From contig JADGAZ010000009.1 of NCBI GenBank assembly GCA_015231755.1, positions 62,001 to 126,000 on the forward strand: a stretch of 64,000 nucleotides of DNA. Reading direction: 5' to 3'. A program made the position numbers and the translations under genes. The notes beneath the pieces were generated by a model. The model ran no database searches and was not told the origin of the DNA. It saw nothing but the letters and a program-made list of their open reading frames with translations. The DNA comes from Magnetococcales bacterium. GTDB taxonomy: Bacteria; Pseudomonadota; Magnetococcia; Magnetococcales; Magnetaquicoccaceae. This document shows positions 26,531 to 35,937 of this stretch, piece by piece; the first letter of the stretch is position 1; each line of letters starts with the position of its first letter.

Positions 26531-27463
26531 ATGAATACCACCGCTCCGGCGGGCCGGAAAGGTCTTATTCTGGTCGCTGATGACGACATCTTGATGCGTG
26601 AGGCTCTGGTCGTCTTTTTCCAAAAGAATGGCCATGAGGTCGTCGTGGCCAAAGATGGCCAGGAAGTCTTGCAGATTCGCGCCCTGACCGTGCCGGATCT
26701 GATCGTTTTGGACGTGTGCATGCCCAATCTGGACGGCTTCGAGACCTGCCGCGCCCTGCGCAGGGATTGGGTCGCCCCCCGGATTCCGATCATCATGCTC
26801 ACGGGCCTGTTCGACACCCAATCCGTCGATCAGGCTTTCGAGGCGGGCGCGGATGATTATGTCACCAAACCCATTCATTGGGCGATCCTGCGACAACGGG
26901 TGTTGCTGTTGCTGCATCGCAGCGATGTGGAGGCCAGAATTCGCCATCAGGCCAATTTCGACGGCCTCACCGATCTGCCCAACCGCGTCTTGTTTCTGGA
27001 TCGGCTGACCCATGCCCTGTCGTTGGCCTGTCGCAATGGTGAGTCCCTGGCGGTGTTGTTCATCGATCTGGACCATTTCAAACCGATCAACGATACCCTG
27101 GGTCATGGGGCCGGGGATGAACTGTTGCGTCAGGTCGCCCAGCGACTGAGGCAGTGCGTGCGTCAATCCGACACGTTGGCCCGGCTGGGTGGGGATGAGT
27201 TCACCATCATCGTGGCCAATCTGTGTCAACCGCCGGATCCGGAGATCGTGGCGGAAAAGGTGCTGGCAGCCCTTTCCAGACCGTTTTGTCTGCATGGCAC
27301 CCACGCCATCATTTCGGCCAGTGTGGGTATCGCCTTGTATCCGGATCATGGCACCGAACTGGAAATCCTGCTCAGGAATGCGGATCAGGCCATGTATCAG
27401 GCCAAAAGCTTGGGCAGGAACCGGTATCAACGCTTCAAGCACTCGGGAGGGCCGGCTGCATGA
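26531..27463 (+). CDS. Response regulator diguanylate cyclase (receiver-GGDEF)
   Basis: 310 residues. Receiver with Asp61 (LIVLDVCMPNLDG) and DYVTKPIHW, then a GGDEF domain (NFDGLTDLPNRVLFLDRL; GGDEF at 220-224). RQSD five residues upstream fits the RxxD inhibitory site. Start ATG 26531 follows a GAGG site; a frame extension to 26510 is less likely. Its phosphorylation would switch c-di-GMP synthesis, giving the local phosphorelay a second-messenger output. Confidence 0.93.
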   Translation: MNTTAPAGRKGLILVADDDILMREALVVFFQKNGHEVVVAKDGQEVLQIRALTVPDLIVLDVCMPNLDGFETCRALRRDWVAPRIPIIMLTGLFDTQSVDQAFEAGADDYVTKPIHWAILRQRVLLLLHRSDVEARIRHQANFDGLTDLPNRVLFLDRLTHALSLACRNGESLAVLFIDLDHFKPINDTLGHGAGDELLRQVAQRLRQCVRQSDTLARLGGDEFTIIVANLCQPPDPEIVAEKVLAALSRPFCLHGTHAIISASVGIALYPDHGTELEILLRNADQAMYQAKSLGRNRYQRFKHSGGPAA

Positions 27464-27534
27464 GCGGACGCCAGGGGCGTCCGGGATTCAAGAAACAGCA
27501 CGCGTGATTGGCTTCAAGGGGGAGGAGAGGGATC

Positions 27535-30012
27535 ATGCCAGATCCGTTTCGGGGTTTGTTGGGGGGGTGTCAGACTCCCATGCGTTTTTTTCTGGGTCTG
27601 GCTTTGATCGGACTGGGAGAGACGGCGGTGACGGTTTTGCTGTTTCCGGATCATGGTGGTCTCATTTCACCGGTCATGCTGTTGACCCATTTTCTGTGCA
27701 TGACAGCCTGGAATCTTCTGATTATTCTGATCTTTTTTCATCTCCCCCTCTTTCGGGAGCTGAGAGACCGGCAGTGGATCCACGCCACCCATCACGCCTT
27801 GAGCCGTCGCATGCGGGATGTCGGAGTGGTGCAATCCCTTGGCGAAATGACCCTGCAATTTCTCCTCGAACATCTGGGCGCCCTCAATGGGGTGATCTAT
27901 CTGGCGGAAGAGGGGAATCGTCTCCAGTGGCTGTCCGGGATCGGCATCCCTTCGGAGCGGGAACTGTCCCAAACTCTGGAACCGGGTGAAGGACTCCTCG
28001 GACAGGTGGCCATCACCCGTAAACCGGTACGGCTCAAGGATGTGCCGGTGGAGCCGTTGCGGCTCAAGGCGGAACTGCTGGCGGGCTGGCCCCGGGATCT
28101 GATCATCACCCCTTTGATCCACGACGACCAATTGCAGGGAGTGTTGGCTCTGGGCAATCGGGAGCTTTTCCAGGATCGTCACCGGTGTTTCCTGGAGCGG
28201 GCCGGCGAGACCATCGCCCGGGCCATTGCCGGGGTGCGGGCCAACGCGGTGCGGCAGCAACTCCTGGAAGAAAGTCGCATGAAAACCCAGGAGTTGGCCA
28301 TCAATCAGCAGGTGCTCCGGGATACCATCGAACTGTTGGAACAGACCAGCGGTTTCAAGTCCCGTTTTCTCGCCAACATGTCCCACGAATTGCGTTCCCC
28401 CCTCAACAGTCTGTTGATCCTCGCCCAACTGCTCAAGGAAAACAAACAGGGCAATCTCACCCCCAAACAGGTGGAGTTCGCCTCTACCATCCATGCCGCC
28501 GGATCCGATCTGTTGACCATGATCGACGAAATTCTCGATCTGGCCCGCATCGAGGCGGGACGGATTCGCGTTTTCAAGGATCCGGTCAAGCTTTCCGAAT
28601 TGGCCATCGGTCTGGAACGGCTGTTTGTGCATGTGGCCCGGGAGAAGAAACTGGATTTCGAGGTGTTGTTGCAAGGCATGTTGCCCGTGGCCATCCGCAC
28701 CGACCGGATGCGGGTGGAACAGATTCTTAAAAACCTGATCACCAACGCCATCAAGTTCACCCATGCCGGCGGGGTGACGGTGACCATCCGACCGGTGCCA
28801 GATGGGGTCGGCACCCTGATCGCCATGTCCGTGGCGGATACCGGGGTGGGCATTCCCAGGGATCAGCACGCCGAGGTGTTCGAGCCGTTCCGCCAGTTGG
28901 ATGACGGCTCCAATCGGAAATACGGTGGCAGCGGATTGGGTCTGGCCATCAGCAAGGAGTTGGCCCAACTGTTGGGAGGACGCATCGAACTGGTGAGCGA
29001 ACAGGGACAGGGCAGTCTGTTTACCTTGTATCTGCCCCTGGAAAGCGTGGAATCTTCCCCGTTGCCCCAGGCCACTCCGGTGACGCCCCGGAACGAAGAG
29101 CGCAACCAGGGTATCGACGCCATCCCGGATGACCGGCGTCGTTTGGGACCGGATGACCGTTCGGTCTTGCTGGTGGGCATGGATTATCACCGGATTCGCG
29201 CCATCGGGGAAGCGGCCCGGGTCTTGGGACTCGGGGTGATTGTTGCCGGGGATCAGAGCGCCGCGCTTTTCCTGGCCAATTTTTTGCGTCCGGTGGGTTT
29301 GATCATGGTGGGGGATCTGCCCGGCGTGGCTACGTTTCCCCTGGTGAAACGGTTGCGGACCACTGCGGATCGGGATGCCCTGCCGGCTTTGTATCTTCAT
29401 CCCGCCAACGCGACCCTGGAAATCGATGGTGCCGCAGAAGAGGTCCAACTGGTTCCTTTGCTGCGGGAGAGTGATCAAACCAGCCCGGAGTGCCAACGAT
29501 TCCTGCAATCCGTTCTGGCGGTGCCCGCGGCTTGTGCGCTGGAAGATTCCGGAGCGGATCCGACGCGTGATCGTGGGGGCGTGGGCTTTCCGTCCGACCC
29601 GCTCCTCAAGGGGCATCCGGCTGTGTGCAATCTGGTTGGTCGGCGTGTTTTGTTGATTGATGATGATATCCGCAATATTTTTGCTCTGACCAGTTTTCTG
29701 GAAGAGCAAGGATGTCAGGTGATCATGGCGGAGAGTGGTCGGGTTGGGATGGAGCGGTTGCGTCAGCAACCCTTGCTTGACATGGTATTGATGGACATCA
29801 TGTTGCCCGACATGAATGGTTATGATTGGTTGGGAGAGATTCGCCGTCAGCCGGCCTGGCGTCATCTTCCCTTGCTGGTTCTGACCGCCAAGGCCATGCA
29901 GGGGGAGCGGCAACGCTGTCTGGAGGCCGGGGCGTCGGACTATCTTTCCAAGCCGGTGGATACATTGAAACTGCTTTCCATGATGCGTCCTTGGCTCGAT
30001 AAGAATCGGTGA
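27535..30012 (+). CDS. Hybrid histidine kinase: two membrane helices, GAF, HisKA, HATPase, degenerate receiver, receiver
   Basis: 825 residues. Two N-terminal membrane helices (FFLGLALIGLGETAVTVLLF; AWNLLIILIFFHLPLF), a GAF domain at about 85-235 (GEGLLGQVAITRKPVRLKDV), HisKA with His284 (ANMSHELRSPLNS), HATPase (NLITNAIKFT, DTGVGIPRDQ, GGSGLGLAIS). Residues about 544-640 (VLLVGMDYHRIRAIGEA onward) look like a receiver fold but carry no phosphoacceptor Asp. The C-terminal receiver is intact (Asp754 in MVLMDIMLPDMNG). GGAGG precedes ATG 27535. The membrane part has almost no periplasmic loop, so sensing is probably cytosolic through GAF. Confidence 0.92.
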   Translation: MPDPFRGLLGGCQTPMRFFLGLALIGLGETAVTVLLFPDHGGLISPVMLLTHFLCMTAWNLLIILIFFHLPLFRELRDRQWIHATHHALSRRMRDVGVVQSLGEMTLQFLLEHLGALNGVIYLAEEGNRLQWLSGIGIPSERELSQTLEPGEGLLGQVAITRKPVRLKDVPVEPLRLKAELLAGWPRDLIITPLIHDDQLQGVLALGNRELFQDRHRCFLERAGETIARAIAGVRANAVRQQLLEESRMKTQELAINQQVLRDTIELLEQTSGFKSRFLANMSHELRSPLNSLLILAQLLKENKQGNLTPKQVEFASTIHAAGSDLLTMIDEILDLARIEAGRIRVFKDPVKLSELAIGLERLFVHVAREKKLDFEVLLQGMLPVAIRTDRMRVEQILKNLITNAIKFTHAGGVTVTIRPVPDGVGTLIAMSVADTGVGIPRDQHAEVFEPFRQLDDGSNRKYGGSGLGLAISKELAQLLGGRIELVSEQGQGSLFTLYLPLESVESSPLPQATPVTPRNEERNQGIDAIPDDRRRLGPDDRSVLLVGMDYHRIRAIGEAARVLGLGVIVAGDQSAALFLANFLRPVGLIMVGDLPGVATFPLVKRLRTTADRDALPALYLHPANATLEIDGAAEEVQLVPLLRESDQTSPECQRFLQSVLAVPAACALEDSGADPTRDRGGVGFPSDPLLKGHPAVCNLVGRRVLLIDDDIRNIFALTSFLEEQGCQVIMAESGRVGMERLRQQPLLDMVLMDIMLPDMNGYDWLGEIRRQPAWRHLPLLVLTAKAMQGERQRCLEAGASDYLSKPVDTLKLLSMMRPWLDKNR

Positions 30013-30016
30013 CTCA

Positions 30017-31957
30017 ATGAAACCTTACATCCTGATCGTGGATGACCTGGACAACAATCTGACCGCCACCGCCGGTTTGCTGGCCGACATGGGCGCGGAG
30101 ATGGTGTTGGCGCGCAATGGCCGCGAGGCGTTGCTCCAGATGACCAAACACGATTTCGCCGTGGTGCTGCTCGACGCCCATATGCCGGACATGGATGGTT
30201 TCGAGGTGGTGCGGCTCATGGCGGGGGTAAGCCGTACCCGGACCATTCCGATCATCTTCATGTCGGCGGTTTTCAAGGATGACCAACACGCTCTGGTCGG
30301 TTACGACCTCGGGGCCGTGGATTATCTGGTGAAACCCTTTCCCCCGGAGTTCTTGCGGGCTAAGGTCAAGGTGTTTCTGGAACTTTTCCGCCAGAAGGAG
30401 CGGATTCATGCCCAGGATCAGGCGTTGCGGCTGTTTCGCAATCTGTTGGACGAGTCCAGTGATGAGATTCTGATTTTTGATCTTGATTCCGGGTTGTTGC
30501 TCGATGCCAATGTGACCGCCTTTGAACGTCTGGGCATGCCCCGGGAAGAGTCCATCGGGGCGTTTCATCTGGAGGATTGTCATCTCATCATTGGCAAGGA
30601 CCGGCAGATGGATCTGCTTGTGGAGCGCATCCGCGCCCATGGCCGTTTGATCGTGGAAGGGGAGTATTTCGACCGGAGTCGGCAACTTCACTATACCGAA
30701 ACCAATCTCCAGTTGTTCGAGCAGCCCGGTCAGGCGCTGCTGTTGGCCATGTTACGGGATGTGACCCAGCGCAAGCAGATCGAATTGGCCTTGTGTCGCG
30801 CCCAGGCTGAGGCCGATCAGGCCAATCAGGCCAAAAGCGATTTTCTGGCCGCCATGAGCCATGAAATCCGTACCCCGATGAACATCATCATCGGCATGAG
30901 CGACGTGTTGCTGGAAACCCATCTGGGGCCGGAGCAAAAATATTATCTGTCGATGTTGCGCACCGCCGGGGACAATCTGATGGTGCTGATCAACGATATT
31001 CTGGATTTGAGCAAGGTGGAGGCCAATAAATTGCAAATCCTGGTGGAGCCGGTTCATGTGCGGGCCGTGGCTACCGAGGTGATCGACATGCTGCGGGTGT
31101 TGGCCGGCAACAAGGGGATCAGTCTGGAGATGCGTCTGGATCCGACGTTGCCGGAATGGATCCAGTCGGATGGGATGCGGGTTCGGCAATGTTTGTACAA
31201 TCTGCTCAGCAATGGTTTGAAATTCACCGAGCGGGGATGGGTGGTGGTGGATATCGGTCGGAAGCCGAACGATGCCGACACCCTGTTGGTGGTGGTGGCG
31301 GACAGTGGCATCGGGATTCGTCCCGACCATTTGGAGCGCATCTTTGAGAGTTTCACCCAATCCGATTCGGGCATCTCCCGGCGGTATGGCGGCACCGGGC
31401 TGGGGCTTTCTCTGACCCGGCGGCTGGTGGAGATGATGGGGGGACGGATCTGGGTGGAAAGCCGTTTTGGCGAGGGGAGCCGGTTCTTTTTTACCTTGCC
31501 CCTGCGACCGGCGGCGGCTCCGGATCAGAGCCGGGAGTATCCCGGAGGCGGGCGGGGCAAGCCGGATGGGGTGGTGCGTCCCTTGAAGATTTTGCTGGTG
31601 GAGGATATGGAGGAGAACCGGGAGCTGGTGAACCTGTATCTGGAGAGTTCCCCCCATCATCTGAGCATGGCCACCAATGGGGCCGAGGCGTTGGATCGGG
31701 TCATGCGGGAGGCGTTCGATGTGGTGCTGATGGATATCGAGATGCCGGTCATGAACGGTTTGCGGGCCACGACCCTGATTCGCGCCTGGGAAAAAGAGAG
31801 CCGGCGGGAGTCATCGCTTGTCATTCTGGCCCTGTCCGCCCACTCCATGGAAGGGGAGGCGAAGCTGTGTCGGGAGGCGGGTTGCAACGACCATCTGGGC
31901 AAACCCATCAGCAAGAAGAATCTGCTCGCCGCCCTGGAACGGTATGGCAACCGGTGA
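30017..31957 (+). CDS. Cytosolic hybrid kinase: receiver, PAS-like, HisKA, HATPase, receiver
   Basis: 646 residues, no membrane helices. N-terminal receiver with Asp53 (VVLLDAHMPDMDG) and DYLVKPFPPEF; a PAS-like domain (LLDESSDEILIFDLDSG to MLRDVTQRKQIE); HisKA with His282 ([13 protein letters not shown]); HATPase (NLLSNGLKFT, DSGIGIRPDH, GGTGLGLSLT); C-terminal receiver with Asp573 (VVLMDIEMPVMNG). It starts 4 bases after the previous kinase and ends the group, converging on the ABC permease gene 12 bases away. No Hpt domain, so it would need the separate Hpt at 26090 or another. Confidence 0.93.
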   Translation: MKPYILIVDDLDNNLTATAGLLADMGAEMVLARNGREALLQMTKHDFAVVLLDAHMPDMDGFEVVRLMAGVSRTRTIPIIFMSAVFKDDQHALVGYDLGAVDYLVKPFPPEFLRAKVKVFLELFRQKERIHAQDQALRLFRNLLDESSDEILIFDLDSGLLLDANVTAFERLGMPREESIGAFHLEDCHLIIGKDRQMDLLVERIRAHGRLIVEGEYFDRSRQLHYTETNLQLFEQPGQALLLAMLRDVTQRKQIELALCRAQAEADQANQAKSDFLAAMSHEIRTPMNIIIGMSDVLLETHLGPEQKYYLSMLRTAGDNLMVLINDILDLSKVEANKLQILVEPVHVRAVATEVIDMLRVLAGNKGISLEMRLDPTLPEWIQSDGMRVRQCLYNLLSNGLKFTERGWVVVDIGRKPNDADTLLVVVADSGIGIRPDHLERIFESFTQSDSGISRRYGGTGLGLSLTRRLVEMMGGRIWVESRFGEGSRFFFTLPLRPAAAPDQSREYPGGGRGKPDGVVRPLKILLVEDMEENRELVNLYLESSPHHLSMATNGAEALDRVMREAFDVVLMDIEMPVMNGLRATTLIRAWEKESRRESSLVILALSAHSMEGEAKLCREAGCNDHLGKPISKKNLLAALERYGNR

Positions 31958-31969
31958 GAACAAGGGGGA

Positions 31970-32755
31970 TCAGGATGGCATGTCGATCCCTTTTTCCACC
32001 CGGTTGACCCGCCATAACGCCAGCCAGAGACAGACCACCGCCCAGGTGACGGCGATGAGCAGGGCATTCCAGTAGGCCGGGGTGGCGAGAAAGACCGACG
32101 GGGCATGGTACAAAGGGGTGCGGATCAGGGTCAGGGCGTGGGTGACCGGATTGACCACCATCAAGGCCCACAGCCAGCCCGGGGCGTGATCCAGGGGAAA
32201 CAGGGCGCCGGAAAGCATCCACATGGGCATCAGCAAGATCGACATCACCGCATGGAACCCGGCGGTGCTTTCCATGTTCCAGGCGATGAGGAATCCCAAC
32301 GCCGTGAACCCCAGACAAGAAACCAGAAAACCGAACAAAATCCATACCAGCCCGCCCCACTCCAAAGGAATGCCCAGAAAGGGCGCGGCCAGCAGCAGGG
32401 GTGCGGCCTGGATCATGGCGATGGCGATGCCTCCGGCCACCTTGCCCAGCACGATGGCCATGCGGGGGGCCGGAGAGGCCAGCACCCCTTGCATCAGCCC
32501 CTGGGCCCGATCCTCGATCAAGGTGATGGTGGAAAAAATCCCGGCAAACAGCATCAGCATCAACAAAACGCCCGGATAGAAATATTCGGCGTAGGAGAGG
32601 TGTTCCATGCCCGGCGCCCGGAACGAGGGGGAAAAACCCGCCCCGAGAAAGGCCCAGATCAGCAGGGGTTGGGCCAGACTGCCCACCACCCGGTGGGGTT
32701 GGCGGAAAAAACGCACCAGTTCCCGTTTGGCCAAAGAGAGGGCGGGACGGATCAT
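31970..32755 (-). CDS. ABC-2 type exporter permease
   Basis: 261-residue permease with six predicted helices and the ABC-2 signature region (IEDRAQGLMQGVLASPAPRMAIVLGKVAGG). Its ATG overlaps the stop of the ATPase gene as ATGA, so they form one exporter. The ABC-2 family includes NodJ, drug exporters and NosY-type permeases; the substrate cannot be read. Placement beside a NnrS-like membrane protein and opposite a heme-copper enzyme cluster suggests a link to cofactor or enzyme maturation, as an inference. Confidence 0.9.
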   Translation of the reverse strand: MIRPALSLAKRELVRFFRQPHRVVGSLAQPLLIWAFLGAGFSPSFRAPGMEHLSYAEYFYPGVLLMLMLFAGIFSTITLIEDRAQGLMQGVLASPAPRMAIVLGKVAGGIAIAMIQAAPLLLAAPFLGIPLEWGGLVWILFGFLVSCLGFTALGFLIAWNMESTAGFHAVMSILLMPMWMLSGALFPLDHAPGWLWALMVVNPVTHALTLIRTPLYHAPSVFLATPAYWNALLIAVTWAVVCLWLALWRVNRVEKGIDMPS

Positions 32756-33732
32756 CGGTTTTGCTCCTCCTCGTCGCTGAAGAGATCCCGACCGGTCAGG
32801 TGGATGTAGACATCCTCCAGGGTCGGCTGTTTGATGGCCAAGGCATGGATCCGTTCCCGATGGTCTTGCAGGAGTTTGGCCATCAGTGGCAACAACTCCC
32901 GGCTTTCCCCCTGGATGCGCAGTTCATGATTCTGGACTTGCAGGGTGATGCCGGCACGAGTGGTCAGGCCCTGGGCCACGGTTTCAAGCCCCTCACCCTG
33001 GACCACCAGAATCTCCGCCCCCAGTTGGCGGGAGAGATGAGTTGGCGAGTCCAAAGCCAGCAGTTTTCCTTGGCGCAGGATTGCCACCAAATCGGCTTGT
33101 TCCGCTTCGGCAAAGACGTGACTTGTCATCAGAATTGTGACACCATGTTTTTTCTGTAGCCTCTTCAAGGTGGCCAGAAAGGCCAGTCGTCCGCCGGGAT
33201 CCAGTCCTGCCGTGGGTTCGTCCAGCAGCAACAGGGCCGGCGCGTGCAGCAGCACCTTGACCAGTTCCGCCTGTCTGGCCAGTCCCCCCGACAGGGTTTC
33301 CACCCGATCCCCCAATCGTTCCCGCAGATCGCTCCAAGCCAGGGCGTCGGGCAGGCGTTGCCGGAACAGATCCGGGGGGATGTCGTGCAGATCCGCGTGG
33401 ATTTTTAAGTTTTCCTCGACTGTCAGATATTTGTCCAGGGCCGGTTTTTGGAATACCACCCCCATGGCGCTTCGGGCCGCATTCGGGTTGGCGATCAGAT
33501 CGTGGTCGAAAATGTGAATCGTTCCGGTGCTGGGTCGGGTCATGCCGCACAGGATCTTGAACAAGGTGGACTTGCCGCTGCCATTGGGGCCTGTCAGGAC
33601 AAAAAAGGTGCCTGTCGGAATGGTGAGATCCAGCCGGTCCAGCGCCTTGCGGGGTGCTTGTCGACGGGTGGCCCGATAGCAGTGGCCAAGTTGGCGGATG
33701 ACGACCGCCGGTGAAGAGTCGTCAGGGATCAT
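32752..33732 (-). CDS. ABC exporter ATP-binding protein
   Basis: 326 residues. Walker A GPNGSGKST, signature LSGGLARQAELV, Walker B LLLLDEPTAGLD and the switch histidine in TSHVFAEAE are all present. A C-terminal extension of about 90 residues (EILVVQGEGLETV onward) is typical of NodI/DrrA-type subunits. ATG 33732 overlaps the upstream gene's stop as ATGA; upstream frame extension to 33978 is not real. Partner of the permease at 31970. Confidence 0.94.
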   Translation of the reverse strand: MIPDDSSPAVVIRQLGHCYRATRRQAPRKALDRLDLTIPTGTFFVLTGPNGSGKSTLFKILCGMTRPSTGTIHIFDHDLIANPNAARSAMGVVFQKPALDKYLTVEENLKIHADLHDIPPDLFRQRLPDALAWSDLRERLGDRVETLSGGLARQAELVKVLLHAPALLLLDEPTAGLDPGGRLAFLATLKRLQKKHGVTILMTSHVFAEAEQADLVAILRQGKLLALDSPTHLSRQLGAEILVVQGEGLETVAQGLTTRAGITLQVQNHELRIQGESRELLPLMAKLLQDHRERIHALAIKQPTLEDVYIHLTGRDLFSDEEEQNR

Positions 33733-35054
33733 GGTGTGTCTCCCAACCGTTCGGCGCGGATGAACAGAATGGCGGACCCGAGCAGCGCCCCCCCTCCGGC
33801 CCGCCAGAGGAGGCCATCCCACGACAGGAACAATCCCGCCACGGGCAGGGCCACGCCAAGCAAGTGGATGACCCGGTGCAACAGGCCCAGACGGCCTGAT
33901 CGTAGTCGGTCGTATACCCCGAAGAATTGGCTCAAGGTCCAGCCCGGCAGAATCAGCAGCCCGAACACAAAACGCCACCGTTCATCCGGCCACACCGGCC
34001 AGGAACAAGCGGTCAGGATCGCCAACAGCCCAAGCAGATCCCCGATCCGTCCGTAGTGGTTGTGGGTATCCAGGCCGTGACTCCGTGCGGCCCAGGTGAT
34101 GGCCACCAGGGCAACAAATCCAGGGAGCAGGGCGGGCCAGAGCCAGCGGGGATCGGCCTGGGGGGTGAACAGCACCAGGGGAATGAAAACCAGGGAGAAA
34201 AACAGTCCCGGCACCACCAGGGGGGAGAAGGAGGGAAGTTGGACCGGGTGGGTATCGGTTCCCATGCCGGTCAGGCGCGTCACCATCAAGAGGATGCCGG
34301 CCCAGCCGAAAATGCCCCAGGTCAGATGGGTGCCCACCATGGCGAAGCGGTCATGGGGCAGGAATCCATGGGCATACTCCCCCAAGAAGATTCCCCCCAG
34401 CACAAACACGCCGGTCAACGACAGAATCGACAGGGCCAGCAGGGCCATCACCCGATCCCGACGGGGACTTCTGAACAACAGCACGTATGCCTGAAGCAGA
34501 AAAAAAAGACAGGCCAGTCCCACCCCCAGGGAGGCCGCCAGCAGGTTCCAGCGGTGCAGATTGGTGCCGACTCCCAGAAAAACCGTCAGGGCGCCCAAAG
34601 CCAGGAATCCCAGGATCCAGGGGGTCAGGCGCGGCCAAGGGAGGGGAACCCGAGTCCAGAGGGGCAGTTGGCGCAACGCCACCCCCATCAGTCCCATGGT
34701 CAACACTCCCAGGACAAACAGATGCACCGTGGCCACTGTGCCCGGAAACAGGGGGTGTTCGTGCAGGGTGGTGCCCCAGGCCAGCATCACCGAACCGGTG
34801 AGGCCCAGAAAAAAGGCCGCAACCTGGAAAAAACCGTGTTCCGGACCCCGGGGAGCCGGGATCGGGTGGATGTCGGGACGGATGTCCAAAGTGTGGGTTT
34901 CCCGTGGGTTGATGAATGACAAGCAGAGGGCTGCGTTTTTCGTGGATCCAGTCTCGCAAAATGGGTGGCGGCGCGTCAAGTCCCCGGCATTTTCACATTT
35001 TTTGGGTTGGATCGATTTTCTTGATTTTTCTTGATAGAGGTCAAGGAAGGCCAA
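33729..35054 (-). CDS. Polytopic membrane protein, NnrS-like
   Basis: Up to 441 residues with about 11-12 predicted helices and several membrane histidines (LHEHPLFPGTVATVHLFVLG, LHRWNLLAASLGVG, FAMVGTHLTWGIFGWAG, SHGLDTHNHYGRIGDLLG). Size, helix count and the histidine pattern suggest the NnrS family, heme/copper membrane proteins tied to nitric-oxide metabolism; the match is by eye and moderate. The first 50 or so residues from ATG 35054 look unlike protein-coding sequence and overlap the divergent promoter region, so the true start may be a TTG near 34915 or 34890. It is coupled to the ABC ATPase gene and divergent from the CuA/heme-copper genes. Confidence 0.6.
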   Translation of the reverse strand: MAFLDLYQEKSRKSIQPKKCENAGDLTRRHPFCETGSTKNAALCLSFINPRETHTLDIRPDIHPIPAPRGPEHGFFQVAAFFLGLTGSVMLAWGTTLHEHPLFPGTVATVHLFVLGVLTMGLMGVALRQLPLWTRVPLPWPRLTPWILGFLALGALTVFLGVGTNLHRWNLLAASLGVGLACLFFLLQAYVLLFRSPRRDRVMALLALSILSLTGVFVLGGIFLGEYAHGFLPHDRFAMVGTHLTWGIFGWAGILLMVTRLTGMGTDTHPVQLPSFSPLVVPGLFFSLVFIPLVLFTPQADPRWLWPALLPGFVALVAITWAARSHGLDTHNHYGRIGDLLGLLAILTACSWPVWPDERWRFVFGLLILPGWTLSQFFGVYDRLRSGRLGLLHRVIHLLGVALPVAGLFLSWDGLLWRAGGGALLGSAILFIRAERLGDTP

Positions 35055-35160
35055 TCACAATCCCGTTAAATTGCAATGATACAGTGCGGATTTTTTGCGG
35101 ATGTTTCACATTGACCGTTTTTTTAGTCCACTTCCACTACTTCCAGATGAGGGAAATCCC

Positions 35161-35331
35161 ATGCAAAGAAACGAGAATCAGGAGTCGAATTCGATAGAGG
35201 AGCCGGTGCCAGGAATGCAGCAGTTGTTGGACAATCCATTTATGTTGTTGTTCATTGGTGTGCTGTTTCCAACGGTTTTCTATATCTTGTGGGGGATCAT
35301 GGAGATCATTTCAATCCCTGCGGTTAAATAA
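35161..35331 (+). CDS. Small single-helix membrane protein of the heme-copper cluster
   Basis: 56 residues with an acidic, Asn/Glu-rich N-terminus and one membrane helix (PFMLLFIGVLFPTVFYILWGIME). GAGGGAA lies just ahead of ATG 35161. Small one-helix subunits are often encoded with B-type and related heme-copper enzymes (for example CbaD of ba3 oxidase), and its place as first gene before subunits II and I supports that role. Too short for a family call by eye. Confidence 0.7.
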   Translation: MQRNENQESNSIEEPVPGMQQLLDNPFMLLFIGVLFPTVFYILWGIMEIISIPAVK

Positions 35332-35386
35332 AATTTAACAAACAAGGAACTTCTATGCGCAACAATCAAGGAAGGAGGGTTACCGT

Positions 35387-35923
35387 ATGAGCATTCTGCC
35401 TCCCTCGCAGAAAATCTGGTGGAAAGAACCGATCCACGGCATCGAAATGATGTGGATCATCCTGGCATTGATCTGGTGTCTGGTGCTGTTCTTGTGGATG
35501 CCTTATTGGCATGTGTATGGAAAACAGAATCTTTCCAATGAATCCTACAAGACCTCCCCCGAGAAATTCGAGTCCAAGGCCAACGCCATGGCCAAGGAAC
35601 ACACGGTGCGGACCGATACCAAATCCAACATTCCAGTGGTGCATCCTCCTGCGGGTAGCGATGTCTATCTGTTGGGTCGCATGTGGCAGTGGTGGCCGAT
35701 CCTGGAGCTGGAAAAAAACAAGACCTACCGCCTGCACATCTCCTCACTGGACTGGCAGCATGGTTTTTCTTTGCAACCCACCAATATCAATCTGCAAATC
35801 CTTCCGGGATACGAGACGGTGGTGACCATTACCCCAGACCAATCCGGTGAGTTCGCCGTTGTCTGCAATGAATTTTGCGGCGTCGGCCATCACACCATGT
35901 TGGGCAAGATCTACGTGAAATAG
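35387..35923 (+). CDS. Heme-copper enzyme subunit II with CuA site
   Basis: 178 residues: one N-terminal membrane helix (MMWIILALIWCLVLFLWMPYW) and a periplasmic cupredoxin domain. The CuA ligands are complete: His125 (DWQHGFSL), then Cys160, Glu162, Cys164, His168 and Met171 in CNEFCGVGHHTM. It takes electrons from cytochrome c and passes them to subunit I. A single helix and short length resemble B-type (ba3) oxidase subunit II and also NorS of the CuA-containing sNOR enzymes; most databases would call it cytochrome c oxidase subunit II. Subunit I follows after 14 bases. Confidence 0.92.
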   Translation: MSILPPSQKIWWKEPIHGIEMMWIILALIWCLVLFLWMPYWHVYGKQNLSNESYKTSPEKFESKANAMAKEHTVRTDTKSNIPVVHPPAGSDVYLLGRMWQWWPILELEKNKTYRLHISSLDWQHGFSLQPTNINLQILPGYETVVTITPDQSGEFAVVCNEFCGVGHHTMLGKIYVK

Positions 35924-35937
35924 GGAGTCGATCACAC

